From Mucilaginibacter gracilis (GTDB lineage Bacteria; Bacteroidota; Bacteroidia; Sphingobacteriales; Sphingobacteriaceae): a stretch of DNA of 64,000 nt. The notes below the pieces were generated by a model. That model was not told where the DNA came from. It worked only from the letters and a program-made list of their open reading frames with translations, and made no database searches. Of the stretch, positions 40,028 to 48,604 are shown in pieces; the first letter of the stretch is position 1, and the number at the start of each line of letters is the position of its first letter. The stretch is from positions 5,580,001 through 5,644,000 of the forward strand of contig NZ_RBKU01000001.1 in NCBI RefSeq assembly GCF_003633615.1, written 5' to 3'. The position numbers and the translations under genes are program-made.

Positions 40028-40200
40028 GGTGATGGTTCATGGATGATGGTTCATGGTTCATGGATGATGGTTCATGGTTCATGGATGATGGTTCATGGTT
40101 GATGGTTCATGGGTGATTGCCCATTGTTGATGGTTCATGGTTGATGGATGATTGCTCATTGTTGATGGATGATTGCTCATTGTTGATGGATGATTGTTGA
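40028..40200 (+). repeat. GATGGTTCATGG tandem array
   Basis: Some dozen units of GATGGTTCATG, GATGATTGCTCATTGTT and similar 10-17-mers run from just after the oxygenase stop. The reverse complement of the same units (CCATGAACCATCAACCATCA) recurs at 40544-40586, so the two arrays face each other around 340 bp that hold a family G element. Confidence 0.8.
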
Positions 40201-40322
40201 TGCTTTATGGCGTTTTATTTAGTTTTTTAGGTATTGTGTTAATGATGAAGGCTATTGGCTGCAAGGCCTTTTTCTTGTTTAGATAGCAACGTCATACTGC
40301 CCAATTTAATTGCCTTGCTTTG

Positions 40323-40405
40323 CTGCGCCGTTAGGTGCAATAGCCCGGTAGCACAATAATATCCAATTGTTTTTTGCGCCGTAGGTGCAATACTTAGCCC
40401 ACTTT
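40323..40405 (+). repeat. family G repeat, two units
   Basis: GCGCCGTTAGGTGCAATAGC and GCGCCGTAGGTGCAATACTT are two cores 60 bp apart, with CCCGGTAGCACAATAATATC between. The core GCGCCGTAGGTGC is a partial palindrome. Further copies lie at 54141-54297. Confidence 0.7.
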
Positions 40406-40543
40406 TATAGCTGGTAACAGCAACAGGCAAAGTGTGGCACCACCGGCTTGCTATACTTTGCTACCTGTATATAACGGTTTACAATAGATGCCGATAAAAA
40501 GGATAATTGCACCATCCAACGTATTTGATGTAATTTTGCCAAA

Positions 40544-40586
40544 CCATGAATCATAATCCATGAACCATCAACCATCATCCATGAAC
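40544..40586 (-). repeat. inverted counterpart of the GATGGTTCATGG array
   Basis: CATGAATCATAATCCATGAA then CCATCAACCATCATCCATGA is the reverse complement of units at 40028-40200. It ends 20 bp before the DUF4268 start codon. Confidence 0.7.
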
Positions 40587-40606
40587 TAAAAAACACCTAA
40601 CTGCCC

Positions 40607-41083
40607 ATGTATTCTAAAGATGAAGCATCGCAAATCAAACAACAATTTTGGACCACCTTTGGCCAATACATAGCTCCGCAACCATCTGCCGAAGGCTTAA
40701 AAATAAATTGGGTTAATTACAAAACCGGCATTAAGCACCTGTATTTTAAAATGGAGGCCGATAAGCAAGGGGCCTTTATAGCCATCCAGATGTCGCACCC
40801 CGATTTGGAGATCCAGCAAATGATGTTCGACCAGTTTTTGGGCTATAAAACCATGCTGCACGCCACCCTTGCCGAACCCTGGGAATGGGCCCTGCATATT
40901 AACGATACCAATGCACTGCAAAACGGCCAGCGCACCGTTACCCGCATTTACAAACAACTGCCCGGCACAAGCATTTTTAACCAGCAACACTGGCCCGCCT
41001 TAATATCGTTTTTTAAACCCCGCATTATAGCCCTCGATGAGTTTTGGAGCGATGCCCAATACGGGTTTGATTTGTTTAGATGA
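40607..41083 (+). CDS. DUF4268 protein
   Basis: A 158-aa protein of the DUF4268 family, whose fold resembles restriction-endonuclease-associated domains but whose stand-alone members have no known role. It starts MYSKDEASQIKQQFWTTFGQ, has the family strand INWVNYKTGIKHLYFKMEAD, and ends FFKPRIIALDEFWSDAQYGF, a strongly conserved tail. It is cytoplasmic, single, with normal composition. No methylase or nuclease neighbours are present, so a defence role is not supported by context. Confidence 0.8.
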   Translation: MYSKDEASQIKQQFWTTFGQYIAPQPSAEGLKINWVNYKTGIKHLYFKMEADKQGAFIAIQMSHPDLEIQQMMFDQFLGYKTMLHATLAEPWEWALHINDTNALQNGQRTVTRIYKQLPGTSIFNQQHWPALISFFKPRIIALDEFWSDAQYGFDLFR

Positions 41084-41267
41084 TTTTTTTTAAGAAAAAA
41101 TACAAAATAAGTTTAGCTCAGTGCTTCTCTGTGTTACTTCCTCTGTGGTAAAAACAATCAAAGGCTGCAATGGGGTTTACACAAAGAATGCAAAAAACTT
41201 CTCCGCCAATTTCACTTTGCTTCCCACACAAAATTTTCACTTTTTGGATGCCCCACCCCTTCTCCCA

Positions 41268-41984
41268 TCAAAAAAACTTATCCAGCGTTAGGCCATAAGT
41301 AAAAATAAGGTTATCGCTATTGGTAATGTTCATTTTGTTATAGGCCAGGGTGGTGGTAAGGCTTATCCATTTGCGCAGTTTTATACCCAGTATGGTATTG
41401 GAGCGGATAATATAATCGTTACCGTTTGAAAACGAGCTTTGCAAAAAATTACCGCCATCAATAGTAAAAACATCCCTTACCGCAAAATGGAACTGCAGCC
41501 TTAACGAGTTGCGGTAGGTGTGGTAGTTTACCTTGGTAAGCAGGCTGCTTTGGTCAAACAGCACCCCGTCGCTCAGGTTTAGGCGGGCGTTATCTTTATC
41601 CAAAATATTGTAGGCCACGCCTGCGCCGGCCAGCAACTGGTTGCCTAATTTTAACGAGTAACTGGTGTTATAATTGGCCAGCCCCCAGTAATAAAAATGC
41701 GGAAAGGTGCGGTAAAGATCAAAAAATACGGTGGTCGAAAAATCGTTATTTGTAAGCGTGCTGTTTTGCTTGCCATAAACCCAGGCACCGCTTACATTTA
41801 AATAGCTGCTTTTTTGTTTAACACCTAAATTTACTGCGTTGTTAAGCAGGTAAGCCGTGTTAGCTTCGGTTTTGTTTATAGAGCCGGCGGCTGTTGCCAT
41901 TAAATGGTAATGCGTAGTATCGTTAAACTGGGCGCAGCAGCATTGGGCAATAGGCAATAGCAGCAGGGTTAAAAGTATTTTCAT
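41268..41984 (-). CDS. DUF481-like outer-membrane protein
   Basis: A 238-aa protein with signal peptide (MKILLTLLLLPIAQCCCA) followed by repeated amphipathic beta strands: VNLGVKQKSSYLNVSGAWVY, TTVFFDLYRTFPHFYYWGLA, SYSLKLGNQLLAGAGVAYNI and WISLTTTLAYNKMNITN. It ends LIFTYGLTLDKFF, with an aromatic terminal residue as in outer-membrane barrels. The pattern fits DUF481 (YdiY-like) proteins. An upstream ATG at 42035 adds a Cys-rich stretch before the signal peptide and is rejected. Single gene; function unknown. Confidence 0.7.
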   Translation of the reverse strand: MKILLTLLLLPIAQCCCAQFNDTTHYHLMATAAGSINKTEANTAYLLNNAVNLGVKQKSSYLNVSGAWVYGKQNSTLTNNDFSTTVFFDLYRTFPHFYYWGLANYNTSYSLKLGNQLLAGAGVAYNILDKDNARLNLSDGVLFDQSSLLTKVNYHTYRNSLRLQFHFAVRDVFTIDGGNFLQSSFSNGNDYIIRSNTILGIKLRKWISLTTTLAYNKMNITNSDNLIFTYGLTLDKFF

Positions 41985-42035
41985 GTGATGTTTAGCCGGT
42001 AAAAATAAACACAAAACACATACGCCGCAAAGCAC

Positions 42036-42340
42036 AATTTATGGCCTTTTAAACTTTTGTATCTCGGTATCATATCAATCTCCCGTATAATTAACAAGGT
42101 ACAAAGCAATAACGGTAGTATGGGCATTTTTTAAACAGCCTCTAAAATTACCACCGTTAAAATGGTGTAAATAATGGCCAATAAAATACACCACCAACCG
42201 TTTTAGTTTAATATATACTTAACGCTACAATTACACTGGCTAATTTTGTTTAATAGCTTACATTTGCCGGCACAAACACCCAAAATTGCTACGGGCCTAA
42301 ACCGCTTGCCCCCGCAGCAATTTTATTTTATTGATTGATA
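42036..42340. other. divergent intergenic region, no gene supported
   Basis: It lies between the DUF481-like gene and the 7TMR hybrid kinase and must hold both promoters. It is AT-rich toward 42200-42260 with no repeat family copy and no convincing hairpin. No start of a small gene was found. Confidence 0.4.
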
Positions 42341-44704
42341 ATGAAAGGCAAAAGGCTATTTTTTGTATTAATGCCACTATTTTGCTGTATTACCGCTTTG
42401 GGTATTGCGCAAAGTAATGTTGCACAACCCCAGGCTCAAAACGGGGTTATTGATCTGCGAAAGCAAAATTTCGACGAAAACTTAACTTTAAACGGGCAAT
42501 GGCTGTTTTATTGGCAGCAATTGATAAGCCCGGCAGATAAAGCCCCCCACCAGGGCATTGTAGTTGATTTTCCGTTTAAATGGGACTCATATTACCTTAA
42601 CGGGAAACGTCTGCCATCATTCGGCTATGCCACCTATAAGCTAACTGTGTTATTGCCCCGCGCCCCGCGCCCGTTGCGCATGGCCATGCCCGAAGTTTAC
42701 AGCGCCTACCGCCTGTTTGTTAACGGCACACAGGTTGCTGCCAACGGCACCATAAGCACCACCCCGGCCGGTTTTGAACCGCACTGGAACTACAACAGTA
42801 TTGACGTGCCCGATAATGCCGATACCCTTAAAATTGTGCTCCAAATTGCCAATTTTGCGCACAGCAAAGGTGGCATAAGCAAACCCCTGTATATAGGCAA
42901 AAAATACCTGATTGACTTAACCCGCAACCGCGACTCGGCTTTTGATTTATTGCTTACCGGTTGCCTGTTTATGGGCGGCTTGTTTTTTTTGGGCCTCTAC
43001 CTGTTTGGCAACCGCGATAAGGCCATTTTGCTGTTCTCCATATTCTCCATCGTGTACAGCTACCGCCTTATTGGTACCGATAATTATGTATTGCACACCC
43101 TTTTGCCCGCAACAAGCTGGTACATTACCACGCGTATTGAGTACCTTAGTTTGTTTATCAGCATTGGGCTTTTTGGCTTATATACCCGCTACCTGTACCC
43201 GCTTTGTATTAACCGTAGCGTTTTATACACCGTTAGCTTTATTTGCTTTGTGTTTGGGCTGGCTTCGGTATGCCTGCCGCCGGTTTACTATACGCAACTT
43301 ATTAATCCGTTTTTGGTTATTACGGTTTTTTGCATGCTATACGTGCCCTATGTATATTGGCGGGCCTTTAAAAATAAACGGCCAGGCTCGGTTTATGCAT
43401 TGGCAAGCGCAGTTGCGCTTATGGTTATATTTTCCATTTCGCTGTTGCACTATTGGGCGGTAATTGAGCAGTTAAAAGCATTAAGCACCCTAGTTTACAT
43501 GTGCTTCTTTTTCCTGCAATCGCTGGTGCTGTCGCACAGGGTATCGTTTGTGCTAACGCAATCAAAACAAGCTGCCGAAGAGGGCCTGCGCGCCAAGAGC
43601 GATTTTTTAAGCACCATGAGCCACGAAATACGCACGCCGCTTAACTCGGTTATCGGCATGAGCCACCTGCTTTTAAAAACCAACCCACGGCCCGATCAGG
43701 TTGAGCACCTGGATGTGATGCTGTTTTCGGCAAACAACCTGCTGGCCATTGTTAACGATATATTAGATTACAACAAAATTGAAGCCGGCAAAATTACCTT
43801 TGAGCATACCGAGATGGACCTGGCATCAATAGCCCGCAATATTATTAACGGCCTTAAAGGCCCCGCCGAAGATAAAGGCATTGAGCTTAGGTTAAACATT
43901 ACAGGCGGCCTTGGCAACAAAGTAATGGGCGACCCTACCCGCACCTTCCAGGTAATTACCAACCTGGTACACAACGCCATTAAGTTTACCAGCCAGGGCT
44001 ACGTAGAGCTTGGCATGCTGGTAACCGCCCAAACCGATAAAACCATTACCATTAACATACAGGTAAAAGATACCGGCATGGGCATCTCGCGCGAGAAGCA
44101 AAAGGTTATTTTTGAACGCTTTACCCAGGCCGATTCGTCAACCTCGCGCGGCTTTGGCGGTACAGGCCTGGGGCTGGCCATTTGCAAACGTATATTAGAG
44201 CTTCAGCAATCGGCATTAAACCTGGTTAGCGAAGTTGGCAAGGGCTCAACCTTTTACTTTATACAAACCTTTGATAAAAGCATTAAAACTACCGAGCAGC
44301 AAACCATAGAAAACAACGCGCCAACGCAGGATGACGAACCTCTAAACGGCATCTCTATTTTACTGGTTGAAGATAACCCCATGAATGTGCTGGTTGCCCA
44401 AAAGTTTTTACAACGCTGGGGCGCTACCATTGATGTGGCCGTTAACGGATTGGAAGCGCTTGACAAGGTTGACCCAACCCGCCACAACCTGATATTGATG
44501 GACCTGCAAATGCCCGTAATGGACGGATACCAGTCGGCCACCGAAATGCGCGCCCGGGGCATCACCATCCCCATAGTGGCCCTAACCGCCAACCTGCCCG
44601 CCGAAGTAGAAGAAAGAACAAAACAAGTTGGCATTAACGACATTGTTGTAAAACCCTTTTTACCCGACGAACTTTTTAGAAAAGTACTGCACCATGTGAG
44701 ATGA
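42341..44704 (+). CDS. 7TMR-DISM hybrid histidine kinase with receiver domain
   Basis: A 787-aa membrane sensor. A signal peptide (LFFVLMPLFCCITALGIAQ) and an extracellular jelly-roll DISM domain (about residues 30-190, with LNGQWLFYWQQLI and YRLFVNGTQVAANG) precede seven membrane helices (about 205-395). HisKA follows with FLSTMSHEIRTPLNSVIGMS (His near 427) and HATPase_c with TNLVHNAIKFTSQGY, VKDTGMGISREKQ and GTGLGLAICKRI. A C-terminal receiver domain has SILLVEDNPMNV and LILMDLQMPVMDG (phospho-Asp near 720). ATG 42341 is preferred to TTG 42335. The extracellular ligand is probably a carbohydrate or small metabolite by family analogy. Confidence 0.93.
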   Translation: MKGKRLFFVLMPLFCCITALGIAQSNVAQPQAQNGVIDLRKQNFDENLTLNGQWLFYWQQLISPADKAPHQGIVVDFPFKWDSYYLNGKRLPSFGYATYKLTVLLPRAPRPLRMAMPEVYSAYRLFVNGTQVAANGTISTTPAGFEPHWNYNSIDVPDNADTLKIVLQIANFAHSKGGISKPLYIGKKYLIDLTRNRDSAFDLLLTGCLFMGGLFFLGLYLFGNRDKAILLFSIFSIVYSYRLIGTDNYVLHTLLPATSWYITTRIEYLSLFISIGLFGLYTRYLYPLCINRSVLYTVSFICFVFGLASVCLPPVYYTQLINPFLVITVFCMLYVPYVYWRAFKNKRPGSVYALASAVALMVIFSISLLHYWAVIEQLKALSTLVYMCFFFLQSLVLSHRVSFVLTQSKQAAEEGLRAKSDFLSTMSHEIRTPLNSVIGMSHLLLKTNPRPDQVEHLDVMLFSANNLLAIVNDILDYNKIEAGKITFEHTEMDLASIARNIINGLKGPAEDKGIELRLNITGGLGNKVMGDPTRTFQVITNLVHNAIKFTSQGYVELGMLVTAQTDKTITINIQVKDTGMGISREKQKVIFERFTQADSSTSRGFGGTGLGLAICKRILELQQSALNLVSEVGKGSTFYFIQTFDKSIKTTEQQTIENNAPTQDDEPLNGISILLVEDNPMNVLVAQKFLQRWGATIDVAVNGLEALDKVDPTRHNLILMDLQMPVMDGYQSATEMRARGITIPIVALTANLPAEVEERTKQVGINDIVVKPFLPDELFRKVLHHVR

Positions 44705-44771
44705 GCGTGGCGAGGCGAAAGGTAGAATCAGGAAGCAAGAATCAGGAAGCAAGAAACAATGCATCGCCACC

Positions 44772-44836
44772 GCACGCGTCCTCGCTTGTGGCAACTATAT
44801 TAAACAATCCTTCAATCACTCAATCCTTCAATCATT
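44772..44836. repeat. family A and E fragments
   Basis: CGCGTCCTCGCTTGTGGCAA (family A arm as at 45380) is followed by CAATCCTTCAATCACTCAAT units (family E). It lies 68 bp after the kinase stop. Confidence 0.5.
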
Positions 44837-44909
44837 ATCTCCCATCGCTTAAACTGTACATTAGCACTATTGCCTTTTTTTTTCGGATATTTATAAATAT
44901 GATAAAGCT

Positions 44910-45341
44910 ATGCTAACACTCAGTCCGTACCTGGTTTTTAATGGCAATTGCGAAGAGGCGTTTAATTTTTACGAACAGGTTTTTGGCGGCAAAATTTTAT
45001 ATATGGGCCGCTATAAAGATGTGCCACTGCCAAGCAGGCAATTTTTTAAGGCTGCTACCAACCAACAAATTATGCATGCCAGTTTACAAATTAACGCCCA
45101 AACCATTATAATGGGTAACGATAATGTAGAAACCTACCAAAAAGCAAACGGCACGGTTATCAACAACTTTTTTATTTACATAGCTACCCAAAGCCAGGCC
45201 CAGGCTTACGGCATATTTAACCAATTGGCTACCCATGGCCAAATAATAATGCCCATGGCCCAAACTTTTTGGACTAACCATTATGGCATCGTAACTGATA
45301 AATTTGGCATCAACTGGAAAATAACGTCCGAAACCGAATAG
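44910..45341 (+). CDS. VOC family protein, PhnB-like
   Basis: A 143-aa PhnB-type vicinal-oxygen-chelate protein. It opens LTLSPYLVFNGNCEEAFNFY with EQVFGGKILYMGRY, and the second half includes IMHASLQINAQTIIMGND, then FWTNHYGIVTDKFGINWKI, the standard ending of PhnB-like proteins. These dimeric proteins are of unknown substrate and related to glyoxalases and bleomycin-resistance proteins. Single gene followed at 20 bp by a family A element. Confidence 0.88.
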   Translation: MLTLSPYLVFNGNCEEAFNFYEQVFGGKILYMGRYKDVPLPSRQFFKAATNQQIMHASLQINAQTIIMGNDNVETYQKANGTVINNFFIYIATQSQAQAYGIFNQLATHGQIIMPMAQTFWTNHYGIVTDKFGINWKITSETE

Positions 45342-45361
45342 TATCCGATAGTGATTATCAG

Positions 45362-45456
45362 CCATCGCTCCTACAAGCGTCCTCGCTTGTGGCAACTATG
45401 CTCAATAGTCAACAAATTGCATAACCACAAGCGATGACGCTTGCGGGGAGCGATGA
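45362..45456. repeat. family A element, variant with long stem
   Basis: CCATCGCTCCTACAAGCGTC at the left matches GACGCTTGCGGGGAGCGATG at the right. CGCTTGTGG and CCACAAGCG continue the stem around CAACTATGCTCAATAGTC. Like 31156-31234 it is a single long hairpin and not a three-arm form. It starts 20 bp after the VOC gene stop. Confidence 0.78.
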
Positions 45457-45506
45457 GCAATTAGTGTTTTGTTGCCGGATAGCAGTTCTGCCTAATATCT
45501 CCTCAA

Positions 45507-45556
45507 TCAAAAATCCCAAATCGTAAATCCGAAATCCGAAATAATAATTAACTTTG
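45507..45556 (+). promoter_or_regulatory. possible trigger factor promoter next to a short repeat
   Basis: TAACTTTG at 45549-45556 matches the Bacteroidota -7 consensus TAnnTTTG, 72 bp before the tig ATG. No clear -33 TTG was found at the expected distance, because the upstream side is a CCCAAATCGTAAATCCGAAA repeat related to 4917-5079. The promoter call is therefore weak. Confidence 0.35.
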
Positions 45557-45628
45557 CACCTCTCAAAAACAAAATGGGTTTTTGGCACAGTTTTTAACAA
45601 TAGCAAAACATTATTTTAATACCACATA

Positions 45629-46987
45629 ATGAATATCACACAGGAAAAAATCGACAGTCTAAACGCAGTACTTACCATTAAATTACAACCCGAAGATTAT
45701 ACTCCGCGTGTTGAAAAAGCAATAAAAGAACAAGCTAAGAAAGCTAAAATAGCAGGTTTCCGCCCCGGAATGGTTCCACCGTCGCACATTAAGCGCATGT
45801 ACGGTAAAAGCATTTTGGTTGATGAGGTTAACAGTTTATTAAACGATAGCCTTTCAAAATACATCACCGAAAACAATATTGACGTTTTGGGCCAGCCGCT
45901 GCCTAAAATTGACGAAAACACCAATTTTAACTGGGATTATAACGATAATTTTGAGTTTAACTACGAATTGGGCATTGCCCCCGAGTTTACTTTAAACATT
46001 GACCCCACAGCTAAAGTTACCGAATACATTATTAAGGCCGACGAAGTTACTTTGGCCGAAAGGGTTAAAAACATCCGCCGCAGCTATGGCAAAATGACAA
46101 ATCCTGACGTATCGGCAGATGATGATGTTCTTTACAGCGACTTGGTGCAACTTTCTGCCGATGGCTCTGTTTTTGAAGACGGAATTACCAACACGGCATC
46201 TATCCGTTTAGACCAGGTTAAAAACGCCGAAGTAAAGGCGCAGTTAATTGGTTTAAAAAAGGGCGATGTAATAACATTTGATATACAGAAGGCTTTTGAT
46301 AACGACGCTGCAAAAGTTGCCGCCCTGCTGAAAATTGAAGAAGACGAAGCTGCCGATTTAAAATCGGATTTCCAGCTAACCGTTAAAAACGTGAACCGCC
46401 TGGAAGAAAGCGATTTGAACCAGGAGTTCTTTGACAAGCTGTTTGGTGAAGGTGAAGTTACCACCGAAGAAGAATTTAGAAACCGCATTACCCAGGAGGT
46501 TGAAAGCATGATGGTGCAAGATAGCGACCGCCGCCTGCAAAACGACCTGTATAACCTGGTAATGGATAAAGTGAACTTTGAATTGCCCGACGAGTTTTTA
46601 AAACGCTGGTTGCTTGCAACTAACGAAAAACTAACTCAGGAAGACCTGGATAAAGATTACGACAATTTTGCCAAAAACCTGAAATGGACCCTCATCGAAA
46701 ACAAGATCATGAAGGACCATAACATCGAAATTAAATATGATGAGGTTTTTGCGCTGGCAAAACAACGTTTAGATGCCCAGTTCAGGATGTACAGTCCGCA
46801 ACCCTTGAGCGACGAGCAATTGGGCCAGTACACCGTACAATACCTGCAAAGCAAAGAAAACGGCAACAAAATTTTTGAAGAACTAAAGGCCCTTAAAACC
46901 TTAGACTTTTTAAAAACCGTTGTAGCCCTCGAAAAAAAGGAAATTGATAGTGCCGCTTTTGCAGCCTTAGTTACCAACGAAAAATAA
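45629..46987 (+). CDS. tig: trigger factor
   Basis: A 452-aa ribosome-associated chaperone of the trigger factor family. The ribosome-binding domain includes KAKIAGFRPGMVPPSHIKRM (about residues 37-56), the divergent equivalent of the GFRxGKxP loop. The central region is a PPIase-like domain (VLYSDLVQLSADGSVFEDG, then GLKKGDVITF). The helical C-terminal domain runs from EESDLNQEFFDKLFGEGEV to the end. It assists folding of nascent chains. It is the first gene of a tig-clpP-clpX set, the classic order of quality-control genes, but large repeat blocks and a terminator now separate it from clpP. Confidence 0.95.
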   Translation: MNITQEKIDSLNAVLTIKLQPEDYTPRVEKAIKEQAKKAKIAGFRPGMVPPSHIKRMYGKSILVDEVNSLLNDSLSKYITENNIDVLGQPLPKIDENTNFNWDYNDNFEFNYELGIAPEFTLNIDPTAKVTEYIIKADEVTLAERVKNIRRSYGKMTNPDVSADDDVLYSDLVQLSADGSVFEDGITNTASIRLDQVKNAEVKAQLIGLKKGDVITFDIQKAFDNDAAKVAALLKIEEDEAADLKSDFQLTVKNVNRLEESDLNQEFFDKLFGEGEVTTEEEFRNRITQEVESMMVQDSDRRLQNDLYNLVMDKVNFELPDEFLKRWLLATNEKLTQEDLDKDYDNFAKNLKWTLIENKIMKDHNIEIKYDEVFALAKQRLDAQFRMYSPQPLSDEQLGQYTVQYLQSKENGNKIFEELKALKTLDFLKTVVALEKKEIDSAAFAALVTNEK

Positions 46988-47013
46988 GTACGACATAAAC
47001 ATATTTAATATGG

Positions 47014-47039
47014 ATGCCGGGCTTGCCCGGCATTTTTTG
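47014..47039 (+). terminator. tig terminator
   Basis: A perfect 9-bp stem ATGCCGGGC-TT-GCCCGGCAT is followed by TTTTTTG, 26 bp after the tig stop. It implies that clpP is transcribed mainly from its own promoter. Confidence 0.88.
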
Positions 47040-47053
47040 TACCGGAGTAAAAT

Positions 47054-47182
47054 AATGATTGAGTGATTGAATGATTGAGTGATTGAATGAAGGATTGAGT
47101 GAAGGATTAAGTGATTGAGTGAATGTAATTGTATTTTTTTAATAAATCATTAAAATTCAATCACTCAATAATTCAATCATTA
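47054..47182. repeat. family E inverted 7-8-mer arrays
   Basis: The left arm consists of GATTGAGT, GATTGAAT and GAAGGATTGAGT units. The right arm consists of the complementary ATTCAATCACTCAATAATTC. They are separated by GTAATTGTATTTTTTTAATA, so the whole folds as one long AT-rich hairpin. Confidence 0.78.
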
Positions 47183-47187
47183 AAAAT

Positions 47188-47282
47188 GTCATTGTGAGGT
47201 ACGAAGCAACCGCACGGAAGCATATTTGCCCTGTACAGCAACCCGGCTTACGTGCGGTTGCCACGCTATCGCTCGCAATGAC
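47188..47282. repeat. family C repeat
   Basis: GTCATTGTGAGGTACGAAGC at the left and GCTCGCAATGAC at the right are inverted ends. Inside, CAACCGCACG and CGTGCGGTTG pair, around CAGCAACCCGGC. It is the best-preserved form together with 48171-48263 and 55298-55392. Confidence 0.82.
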
Positions 47283-47290
47283 ATTACGAT

Positions 47291-47370
47291 ATTGATTGAA
47301 GGATTGAGTGTAATTATATTTTTTTCAATAAATCATTAAAATTCAATCCTTCAATCACTCAATCATTAAA
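47291..47370. repeat. family E inverted array
   Basis: ATTGATTGAAGGATTGAGTG and CAATCCTTCAATCACTCAAT are mutually inverted arms around a TATATTTTTTTCAATAAATC centre. It ends 70 bp before the clpP start. Confidence 0.75.
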
Positions 47371-47442
47371 AAATTTTAATTTGCTTTAATAATTAACGCT
47401 GTGTGCTATATATTAGCAGCCGGCCATAACCCCCAAATAACC

Positions 47443-48141
47443 ATGAAGATCGACAAAAACGAATTTCGCAATTACGCTGTTAAACACCACCGTATTAACA
47501 GCCTTGCTGTAGATAGCTTTATATCGCGCGTTGATAACTCGCGCATACCAACCAGCATGACGCCCTATATCATCGAAGAGCGCCAGCTAAACGTTGCCCA
47601 GATGGACGTATTTAGCCGCTTAATGATGGATCGTATTATATTTTTAGGCGATGCCATTTATGATACTAATGCCAACATCATACAGGCGCAGCTATTGTTT
47701 TTACAATCTGCCGATGCCAAGCGCGACATCCAGATCTACATCAACTCGCCCGGAGGCTCGGTTTATGCAGGTTTAGGTATTTACGATACCATGCAGTTTA
47801 TCAGTAACGATGTTGCAACCATTTGTACAGGCATGGCAGCATCAATGGGTGCCGTATTGCTTTGCGCAGGCACAGCAGGCAAGCGCGCAGCGTTGCCACA
47901 CTCCAGGGTAATGATACACCAGCCATCGGGCGGTGCAAACGGTCAGCAGTCTGATATCGAGATCACTTACCACGAAATTACCAAGCTTAAAAAAGAATTG
48001 TACCAAATTATTGCCGACCATAGCGGTGCATCATACGAAAAAGTTTGGGAAGCCAGCGATCGTGATTACTGGATGATTGCCGAAGAAGCCAAAGAATTTG
48101 GTATGGTTGACGAAGTTTTAAGAGGCAACGCTAAAAAGTAA
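47443..48141 (+). CDS. clpP: ATP-dependent Clp protease proteolytic subunit
   Basis: A 232-aa ClpP serine protease, the proteolytic barrel that works with ClpX. The catalytic Ser lies in GMAASMGAVLLCAG (near residue 134), His in LPHSRVMIHQPSGG (near 159) and Asp in the region after ITKLKKELYQIIADHSG. The N-terminal extension of about 35 residues (MKIDKNEFRNYAVKHHRINS) is longer than in E. coli and common in Bacteroidota. The frame is open back to 47401, but ATG 47443 is preferred. It lies between tig and clpX, separated from each by repeat blocks. Confidence 0.96.
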   Translation: MKIDKNEFRNYAVKHHRINSLAVDSFISRVDNSRIPTSMTPYIIEERQLNVAQMDVFSRLMMDRIIFLGDAIYDTNANIIQAQLLFLQSADAKRDIQIYINSPGGSVYAGLGIYDTMQFISNDVATICTGMAASMGAVLLCAGTAGKRAALPHSRVMIHQPSGGANGQQSDIEITYHEITKLKKELYQIIADHSGASYEKVWEASDRDYWMIAEEAKEFGMVDEVLRGNAKK

Positions 48142-48170
48142 TTTTTTTGGCGTAAGGCTACCCTCGCATA

Positions 48171-48263
48171 TCATTGCGAGGTACGAAGCAACCGCACGGA
48201 AGCAAATTCGCCCTGTATAGCAACCGGCTTACGAGCGGTTGCCACGCTATCGCTCGCAATGAC
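48171..48263. repeat. family C repeat
   Basis: Ends TCATTGCGAGGTACGAAGCA and CTCGCAATGA are inverted, with an inner CAACCGCACG and GCGGTTGCCA pair. Sequence is nearly identical to 47188-47282; it begins 29 bp after clpP. Confidence 0.82.
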
Positions 48264-48267
48264 ATTA

Positions 48268-48385
48268 CGATATTGATTGAAGGATTGATTGAAGGATTGA
48301 AGGATTGAGTGATTGAATGTAATTATATTTTTTCAATAAATCATTGAAATTCAATCCTTCAGTCACTCAATCCTTCAATCATTAA
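48268..48385. repeat. family E inverted array
   Basis: GATTGAAGGATTGATTGAAG and further units at the left face CAATCCTTCAGTCACTCAAT at the right around TATATTTTTTCAATAAATC. Same architecture as 47291-47370 and likewise joined to a family C copy. Confidence 0.75.
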
Positions 48386-48604
48386 AATTGTCATTGCTTC
48401 GTACTAACGCTATATACGTGGCGCGTTAACTTTACGTTCAAATAATTAAAACCATTCCACATTTGCATGGTTAACAAAGTGTAAGTATTACACAAACAGG
48501 TTAACCACTGTTAATGAAGTATTTATGTTGTTATATGTTGATATTTTCAATTTTACAGCAACATTTTTGTAAATAAATCCGTAATTTTGAATAAACTAAA
48601 GGTG

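Noticed and set aside
40607..41083. Restriction-modification role for the DUF4268 gene
   Set aside because: DUF4268 is sometimes linked to restriction enzymes, but no methylase, nuclease or specificity gene is nearby, so a defence function is not supported.
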